A DNA stretch of 64,000 nucleotides. Origin: Nocardioides sp. WS12. Lineage in GTDB: Bacteria; Actinomycetota; Actinomycetes; Propionibacteriales; Nocardioidaceae. This document shows, one piece after another, positions 59,168 to 64,000 of the stretch. Made by a program: the position numbers and the translations under genes. The stretch is from the NCBI RefSeq assembly GCF_014108865.1, contig NZ_CP053928.1, positions 4,898,001 through 4,962,000 of the forward strand, written 5' to 3'. Within the stretch, counting starts at the first letter, position 1. Each line of letters begins with the position of its first letter. Below the pieces are notes generated by a model, which searched no databases, was not told where the DNA came from, and saw nothing but the letters and a program-made list of their open reading frames with translations.

Positions 59168-59304
59168 CCTGCACCCACCACCTAGCCGACGGTCCCCTCA
59201 TCTGCGTCCGCACCGACGACCACGACCCCACGCCGAACCGAGGTCATATCTACCACTCGACGCTCGACGCCGTTGGCAACAGCAACGACGGGCCGGTGGA
59301 CTGA
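59164..59304 (+). CDS. 46-aa phage hypothetical protein
   Basis: MTCTHHLADGPLICVR... has Cys/His residues near the N-terminus (C3, H5, H6, C14) that could bind a metal. Start overlaps the previous stop; stop overlaps the next ATG (TGATG). Confidence 0.6.
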   Translation: MTCTHHLADGPLICVRTDDHDPTPNRGHIYHSTLDAVGNSNDGPVD

Positions 59305-59477
59305 TGCCGCTCATCGCCGTCAAGTGCACCCAGCCCGCCTGCCTCCACGCGTCCACCATCGCCGAACCCCTGGTCGACGCCTACCTCTGCGGCTCCGATG
59401 CCATCTGCGCCTGCCACCCGATCCCGCTCGCCCAACTCGGGGTGCGAGCGCTGCCGTGCAAGGGGGCGGTGGCGTGA
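59304..59477 (+). CDS. 57-aa Cys-rich phage protein
   Basis: Six cysteines (C8, C13, C29, C34, C36, C52 approximately) in MPLIAVKCTQPACLHAS and CGSDAICACHP suggest a small zinc-binding protein. Function unknown. Confidence 0.6.
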   Translation: MPLIAVKCTQPACLHASTIAEPLVDAYLCGSDAICACHPIPLAQLGVRALPCKGAVA

Positions 59478-59740
59478 GTAGCCGCGAGGACATCCTTCGC
59501 GCCGCCTCCCACGCGCTGATTGACATGCGGACTCCCGATGGCGAGTGGGAGGCCGTCGAGACGGACATCTCCAGCGGCAACGTCGTCGTCACGCTGCGCA
59601 AGGAGTCCGAGGAACTGACGTGCGTCTGCAAGGACCCGAACTCCGACGAGGTCGACGAATCCTGCGAACTGTGCCTGTTTGGGATGCAGCCAGATGACGA
59701 GTACGTCGAGGTCATTTTCGCCGTGGTGGTGACCTCATGA
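59474..59740 (+). CDS. 88-aa acidic phage protein with CxC/CxxC
   Basis: GTG at 59474. An N-terminal helix (REDILRAASHALIDM), a beta stretch and TCVCKDPNSDEVDESCELC, a possible zinc knuckle. Function unknown. A frame from 59273 is shadow. Confidence 0.7.
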   Translation: MSSREDILRAASHALIDMRTPDGEWEAVETDISSGNVVVTLRKESEELTCVCKDPNSDEVDESCELCLFGMQPDDEYVEVIFAVVVTS

Positions 59741-59889
59741 CCACCCCCGAGGACGACCTCCCCACCACCTCCCTGTCCGAGCTCGACGACGCGATGGGCG
59801 CGGCCGTGTGGCTGGTCCTGTGCCTCGCGGTGGTCGTGATCGTCGCTGTCGTTGCGGCGGTGCGGTGGTTTGGACTCGCTCATGGCTGA
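59737..59889 (+). CDS. 50-aa membrane protein
   Basis: An acidic N-terminus (MTTPEDDLPTTSLSELDD) and one long hydrophobic helix (AAVWLVLCLAVVVIVAVVAAV). Overlaps both neighbours. Confidence 0.68.
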   Translation: MTTPEDDLPTTSLSELDDAMGAAVWLVLCLAVVVIVAVVAAVRWFGLAHG

Positions 59890-60202
59890 CGTCGGCCGCG
59901 GCATCGGTATCGGAGCACCCGGTCTCGGTTGCCCTGTCCCCTCGCCGGGCGTCACGGCTCGGCTTGACGTCCACTACGAGACGACGTTCAACGACGGCCA
60001 CGTAACGAAGTACCACCTCGTCCACGAGTGGTCCGGCTACACCGCCAAAGAAGCGGCCGACGCCCGATTTAAGCGACTCAAGGACGCCCATGCCGACGCC
60101 AAGCGCGACGGCCTCACCATCACCGTCCGTCGCGCGCGGGGCGACTGGATAACCGTCGAGACGCTCGCGTTCAGCGACACCGCAGACGGGACTCCGCGAT
60201 GA
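59882..60202 (+). CDS. 106-aa phage hypothetical protein
   Basis: ATG at 59882 (overlap of 8 bases). A mixed alpha/beta protein: TARLDVHYETTFNDGHVTKY and a charged helix EAADARFKRLKDAHADAKRD. No family recognised. Confidence 0.7.
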   Translation: MADVGRGIGIGAPGLGCPVPSPGVTARLDVHYETTFNDGHVTKYHLVHEWSGYTAKEAADARFKRLKDAHADAKRDGLTITVRRARGDWITVETLAFSDTADGTPR

Positions 60203-60378
60203 CCAGCACGCGCATCCAACTCGACCCCGACGACGGCCCCGACGGGTGGCTGGGAAGCACTGGCTACCGACTGCCCGAGGCGTTCGACTTCGCGCTCGCC
60301 ATCTCTCGCGAATGGGGATGCCGCGTCGAGATGCGCGTCGACGAGCGCGGCTACGAAGTGTTCGCCACCCCCACCTGA
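60199..60378 (+). CDS. 59-aa phage hypothetical protein
   Basis: ATGA overlap with the previous gene. Acidic protein beginning MTSTRIQLDPDDGPDGWLG. No motif recognised. Confidence 0.68.
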   Translation: MTSTRIQLDPDDGPDGWLGSTGYRLPEAFDFALAISREWGCRVEMRVDERGYEVFATPT

Positions 60379-60420
60379 CTCCGGCGGCATCGGCACCCCA
60401 CTGGCCGACGACACCGGACG

Positions 60421-60501
60421 GCCCGCTTCCGACGACTTGGGGAAGGCGCAGGGAGCGGGCCACCCAGACAGCAAGAAGCCCGCTGGGGGCAACCAGCGGG
60501 C
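60421..60501 (+). promoter_or_regulatory. leader with two mutually exclusive hairpin arms
   Basis: GCCCGCT occurs at 60421-60427 and 60478-60484, and AGCGGGC at 60454-60460 and 60495-60501. Either neighbouring pair, or the outer pair, can form. The second hairpin (GCCCGCTGG/CCAGCGGGC, 60478-60486 and 60493-60501) is the stronger. This is the only gap of more than 100 bases in the rest of the operon (60379-60533). Confidence 0.45.
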
Positions 60502-60533
60502 GAGGACAGAACCTACGAGAGAAGGACCACCCA

Positions 60534-61073
60534 ATGACCAGAGTACAGAACTGGAAGCCGGGCGACGTTGCCCTGGCGATGTACGACGACGACACCGGAC
60601 CGTTGATCTATCTCCGCGTCCGTGACCGCTTCAAGGGCGACGAGGACATCGAGGAGTGGCGCAGTTGCGAAGGCTCTCGATCGGAGCGCTTCGAGGCGGC
60701 GGACTGGTGGCGGACCCTCGTCGTCATCGACCCCGAGGACCGCGAGCAGGTCGAGCAGTTGCACTCCTTCCGCGAGGACGCGATCCACGACGAGATTGCA
60801 CGCGTCGGAAGCGCTCAGACGGTCGACGCGCTGCAGGCCGCGCTCCGTGAGTTCGCCAACCCGACCCCGCCGAAGCCCGAGGAGCCGACCGGGCTGGGCG
60901 CGGTGGTCGAGGCGACTGCCGAATGGGAGGACGGGAAGGGCGTCGGCCCGCTCAAGTGGGCGGCCAGCGAGGACGGCTCCTGGGTCTGCCTGACCGATGG
61001 GCACGTCGGCATGACCGTCCCGTGGCCCGTGCTCCACCACGTCCGCGTCCTCTCGGAAGGCGTCCCAGCATGA
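60534..61073 (+). CDS. 179-aa phage hypothetical protein
   Basis: ATG at 60534 with GAAGGA upstream. An N-terminal GDVALAMYDDDTGPLIYLRV region and a C-terminal WVCLTDGHVGMTVPWPVLHH domain. No family recognised. A frame from 60246 is shadow. Confidence 0.75.
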   Translation: MTRVQNWKPGDVALAMYDDDTGPLIYLRVRDRFKGDEDIEEWRSCEGSRSERFEAADWWRTLVVIDPEDREQVEQLHSFREDAIHDEIARVGSAQTVDALQAALREFANPTPPKPEEPTGLGAVVEATAEWEDGKGVGPLKWAASEDGSWVCLTDGHVGMTVPWPVLHHVRVLSEGVPA

Positions 61074-61450
61074 TCCCCTTCACCCTCTCCGCCACCGGCT
61101 TCCTGCTGCTGGCCTACGCGATCCACCACGCCCACAAGCGCGACCGGGCGGTGCTGGTGGCCGACATCGCCAGCGCCAACAAGAAGGCCGCCGACTGGCA
61201 GCAGATCGCCGCCGACTGGCAGGGACTCAGCAACCGCGCCGACGCACGACGCCAGATCGCCGACGAGAAGGTGGTTGCGCTCAAGGGTGACCTTGAGTGG
61301 GCGCGGGTCACGATCGCTGTCCAGGCGTTGCAGATCGACCGCCACTTCCTCATGCCGACGGTCGCGGGGATGCGTGCTCAGGCTGCCGCGTCCGTTGCGC
61401 CCGTGGTGCCGATCCGACGCGTCCGCGAGTTCGGCGGGATGCCGTCATGA
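61070..61450 (+). CDS. 126-aa membrane protein with coiled coil
   Basis: An N-terminal membrane helix (FTLSATGFLLLAYAI) then a helical, coiled-coil-like region (ANKKAADWQQIAADWQGLSN). Overlaps both neighbours by ATGA. Function unknown. Confidence 0.72.
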   Translation: MIPFTLSATGFLLLAYAIHHAHKRDRAVLVADIASANKKAADWQQIAADWQGLSNRADARRQIADEKVVALKGDLEWARVTIAVQALQIDRHFLMPTVAGMRAQAAASVAPVVPIRRVREFGGMPS

Positions 61451-61806
61451 GCATCAAGCGATTCGACACCTTCACCGCGATCTGCGACTGGCCCGAGTGT
61501 GGCGCCGACGTCATGGAGTCGTCTGACTACGGCGGCTGGGGCGAGATGGATGCCCTCGACACCGAGATGGAGGACGCCGACTGGCGCATCGGCGCGGACG
61601 GGACCAGCCACTACTGCGACAAGCACCCCGTGCAGTGGGTGGGCACGCGGCTTGACGGTGACCCCGAGCCGCCTCGCCCCTACCTGCTGATTCACGACGG
61701 CGACACAGGCAACTTCGACGACGACGGCAAGGTCACGCTGATCCTCGCCGAGACCGTTCGCCTGATCGCCGAGGGCAATGCCCCGCTGCCGATCGAGGTG
61801 CCCTGA
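61447..61806 (+). CDS. 119-aa phage protein with Cys/His cluster
   Basis: CDWPECGADVMES and HYCDKHP suggest a zinc-binding site. Rest acidic. Function unknown. Confidence 0.72.
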   Translation: MSIKRFDTFTAICDWPECGADVMESSDYGGWGEMDALDTEMEDADWRIGADGTSHYCDKHPVQWVGTRLDGDPEPPRPYLLIHDGDTGNFDDDGKVTLILAETVRLIAEGNAPLPIEVP

Positions 61807-62078
61807 TGCCGGTCTTCAGCCGCCCCGTGTACGACCAGTATGGAGAGCGCGTCACCCTCTCCGACACCGACCCCGAGTTGTACGCCCATGACCAGCGCAA
61901 GGCCGAACGCGCACGGGAGCAACGACGAGCGGCCGGGATCCCCGAGCCGACGCTGGCCGAACTCGCGGCTGGGTTCGGCCCCCACCCCCACCCGTCCGTG
62001 TGCGAGGTCCCCGACTGCTGGGTGCCCGCGTGTCGAGCGTGGGAGTGGTCTGAGCACAAGCAGGCGGTGGGGGAATGA
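61806..62078 (+). CDS. 90-aa phage hypothetical protein
   Basis: MPVFSRPVYDQYGERVTLSD, then a charged helix and a C-terminal Cys group (CEVPDCWVPAC). TGATG overlap with the previous gene and ATGA with the next. Confidence 0.72.
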   Translation: MPVFSRPVYDQYGERVTLSDTDPELYAHDQRKAERAREQRRAAGIPEPTLAELAAGFGPHPHPSVCEVPDCWVPACRAWEWSEHKQAVGE

Positions 62079-62941
62079 GCAGCGACCTGACTCCTGGCTC
62101 GCCCGAGTGGATGCGAGTCGTCACCGCCAGCAAGGTCGCCGCAATCCTGGGGCTGTCCCCGTGGCAGTCGCCGCGGGCGCTCTGGCACCAGATGCACGGC
62201 GACCTCCCGAACACCGCCGAGACCGACACGACGCGACGGGGGCACTACCTCGAGCCCGCGATCCTCGCATGGTGGCGCGACCAACACCCCGAGTTCCTTG
62301 GCGTGCTCGACCTGTCGCCGAGCTACACCCTCGGGGACTGGGCAGCGGCCACACCTGACGCCCGCGCTGTTGAGCCCGAGCACGGTCACGACGTCCTCGT
62401 CGAAGCGAAGTCCACCGCGCAGGACTGGGACGAACTCCCGGCCTACTACCTGACGCAGGTCATCTGGCAGATGCATGTCAGCGGCATCCACCGCTGCCAC
62501 GTGCCCGTCATCGGCCCACGCCTCGTGTTCACCGAGTTCATCGTCGACTACGACGACTACGCCGATGACGCCCTGGTGATCGAGCAGCGGGCGCGAGAGT
62601 TCTACGACTCCCTCGCTGCCGACGTGCCGCCCCCGCTGGACGACACGGTCGCCACCTATGACGCCGTCCGCAAGATCCACCCGGACATCGAGCCCAAGGC
62701 CGAGGTCGAACTCGACGCCACGACCGCACGGCAACTCGTGGAGTGGCATGACGAGCTGGAGTCCACCAAGAAGTCCGACCGCCTCGCCAAGTCGACCGTC
62801 ATTGACGCCATGGGCCGCGCTCAGTACGCCACGCACAACGGCGTCCGCATCGCCCGCCGCCAACCCGGCAAGTACGGCGTGACCTTCGTCGTCGTCGCCA
62901 AGCCCGCAGACCTTCCCGACCGCAAGGAGACCGCAGCATGA
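62075..62941 (+). CDS. YqaJ-family viral recombinase (5'-3' exonuclease)
   Basis: A 288-residue PD-(D/E)XK exonuclease of the lambda-exo/YqaJ type. TASKVAAILGLSPW, RGHYLEPAILAWW, ATPDARA and VLVEAKST (catalytic E/K), and YYLTQVIWQMHVSG are in family order. It would resect DNA ends to give 3' single strands for RecT. Overlaps recT by ATGA. Confidence 0.92.
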   Translation: MSSDLTPGSPEWMRVVTASKVAAILGLSPWQSPRALWHQMHGDLPNTAETDTTRRGHYLEPAILAWWRDQHPEFLGVLDLSPSYTLGDWAAATPDARAVEPEHGHDVLVEAKSTAQDWDELPAYYLTQVIWQMHVSGIHRCHVPVIGPRLVFTEFIVDYDDYADDALVIEQRAREFYDSLAADVPPPLDDTVATYDAVRKIHPDIEPKAEVELDATTARQLVEWHDELESTKKSDRLAKSTVIDAMGRAQYATHNGVRIARRQPGKYGVTFVVVAKPADLPDRKETAA

Positions 62942-63900
62942 CCATCGAGCAGTACAACCCGACCACCGAACTCGCCACCGTCACGGCCCGCAGCGGCTAC
63001 GACCTGATCCGGTCCACCGCCGCAGCCATGGCTGACGCCAACGCGATCGCCAAGGCCGTGTGCTCGACCGACATGGTGCCAAAGCACTTCCGGGGCAAGC
63101 CCGACGACCTGACCGCCGCGATGCTCTACGGCGCCACCCTCGGCTTCGACCCGATGCAGTCAGCGCGACAGGTGTTCGTGATCCATGGGCAGGCCGCGCT
63201 CTACGCCCGGTCCATGGCCGCGCTCGTCATGGCTGCTGGCCACCAGGTGCGCACCGTTGAGACCAGCGACACCGCCGTCACTGTCGAGGGTCGCCGCCGC
63301 GGTGCCGACCACGTCGAGCTGTCGACGTGGACCATTGACCGAGCCAAGAAGGCGGGCTACACCGACAACGCGAAGTACCGCACCGACCCGCAGGCGATGC
63401 TCTACGCCAAGGCTCTGTCCGAGGTGTGCCGCAAGATCGCGCCCGACGTCCTCAATGGCGTGTACGCCGTCGAAGAGATGCAGATGGAGCGCGTCGAGTC
63501 CGAGCGCGTTGACCAGCCTGTCGGCGCGGTGAACCAGTTGCGCGCCGCCCTGAACCCCTCCCCGGCGCAGGCGACGCCAAGCGCCGAGTCTCCCGACGCG
63601 GCCGATGCCCCGGCCACGGTTGAGGCGAGCACCGGGGAGGCTCTGGACGTCGAGCCGATGTTCGACTACCGCAGCGGATGGGCGCGGGCCGAGTTCTTCC
63701 CCGCCCTGCGCGCCGCCGAGGAAGGCGGCCACTTCGCCGACCCGAAGGCGTTCATGTCCGAGGTCGTCGGCCGCGACATCGCCAGCAGCAAGGAACTCAC
63801 CGAGGCCGAGGCGCAGCTTGTGCTCGCCCACCTGCCGGTGATCAAGGCCGCCGACGTGAGCCCCGAGGACGCTTTCCCAGCCGAGGGCGTGACCGAGTGA
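62938..63900 (+). CDS. recT: RecT-family single-strand annealing protein
   Basis: A 320-residue protein. DLTAAMLYGATLGFDPMQSA, VFVIHGQAALYARSMAALV and AMLYAKALSEVCRKIAPD are characteristic of RecT. The C-terminal third is acidic and Pro/Ala-rich with a terminal helical domain. It works with YqaJ in phage recombination. Confidence 0.92.
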   Translation: MTIEQYNPTTELATVTARSGYDLIRSTAAAMADANAIAKAVCSTDMVPKHFRGKPDDLTAAMLYGATLGFDPMQSARQVFVIHGQAALYARSMAALVMAAGHQVRTVETSDTAVTVEGRRRGADHVELSTWTIDRAKKAGYTDNAKYRTDPQAMLYAKALSEVCRKIAPDVLNGVYAVEEMQMERVESERVDQPVGAVNQLRAALNPSPAQATPSAESPDAADAPATVEASTGEALDVEPMFDYRSGWARAEFFPALRAAEEGGHFADPKAFMSEVVGRDIASSKELTEAEAQLVLAHLPVIKAADVSPEDAFPAEGVTE

Positions 63901-64000
63901 GCATCCGCATCGGAGCCGCCATCGGCTTCCTGGCCTGCATCCTGCTCGCCAACTACGTCACCACCGATTACGGCATGGTGTCGGTCGGCTTCGGCTACAT
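63897..64000 (+). CDS. membrane protein, C-terminus outside the window
   Basis: The GTG overlaps the recT stop (GTGA). The 34 codons seen form one hydrophobic helix (IGAAIGFLACILLANYV). The rest lies beyond the window. Confidence 0.6.
   Translation, partial: MSIRIGAAIGFLACILLANYVTTDYGMVSVGFGY

Larger units (their letters stand above)
55212..64000 (+). mobile_element. early region of a prophage or related integrated element
   Basis: From the broken tRNA-Lys to the window end, genes are small and overlapping and include a repressor/Cro pair, an excisionase-like helix-turn-helix protein, GIY-YIG, YqaJ and RecT. Structural and integrase genes are not in the window, so the far end and attachment site are not visible. 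The left boundary is inferred from the tRNA. Confidence 0.75.

Overview
The window is high-GC and densely coded. It uses many GTG and TTG starts, encodes mycothiol synthase (MshD) and GlnR, carries a Wzz domain fused to a BY-kinase, and has CsoR-type copper control. Together these point to an actinobacterium, most likely of the Nocardioidaceae (Nocardioides-like). The lineage is an inference from gene content and order; no marker gene such as rRNA is present.

Positions 1-25.7 kb form an exopolysaccharide locus. It encodes a DUF4012 protein (cut by the window edge), a Wzz/BY-kinase, a Wzx-like flippase, a Wzy/ligase-like membrane protein and an undecaprenyl-phosphate sugar transferase, plus four further glycosyltransferases (GT61, GT2-like and two GT4). 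Three NDP-sugar enzymes (GDP-mannose 4,6-dehydratase, a diverged paralogue and a GDP-mannose 3,5-epimerase) would supply unusual GDP-sugars. Tailoring genes include four methyltransferases or FkbM-type proteins, a TylF-like methyltransferase, a sulfotransferase, a left-handed beta-helix acyltransferase and an SGNH hydrolase. An unusual acyl set (acyl carrier protein, ketoacyl reductase, AMP-ligase and an HHxxxDG condensation/acyltransferase protein) suggests that a dedicated acyl group is attached to the polymer.

Positions 25.8-34.7 kb hold a MoaD-like protein, GlnR, an FMN-dependent glutamate-synthase-like enzyme and MshD. They are followed by two adjacent membrane proteins with a shared C-terminal module, one of them 1521 aa with a very long Ala/Glu-rich coiled coil. 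I cannot assign a function to that pair.

Positions 34.7-45.6 kb are a phosphate region: an esterase, polyphosphate kinase, a DUF47-PiT transporter pair, the pstSCAB operon with a winged-helix regulator at its end, and a MutT1-like Nudix/phosphatase. Direct repeats that look like PhoP (PHO) boxes lie upstream of ppk, the DUF47-PiT pair and pstS.

Positions 45.6-55 kb hold a membrane-anchored protein of unknown function and a frameshifted nuclease-like gene lying between two near-identical 64-bp palindromic elements. Next come an MFS transporter remnant, a CsoR-CopZ-CopA copper operon with two CsoR operators, a 51-aa unknown protein, a cold-shock protein, and a two-gene unit of an Orr-like racemase and a DUF1611/DgcN protein.

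From 55.2 kb to the end is the early region of a prophage or related integrated element. It starts at a broken tRNA-Lys and has divergent repressor and Cro-like genes around a six-site operator region. A rightward operon of more than 20 mostly tiny, overlapping genes follows, including a GIY-YIG protein and a YqaJ exonuclease/RecT recombination pair. No integrase, transposase or CRISPR array is visible in the window.
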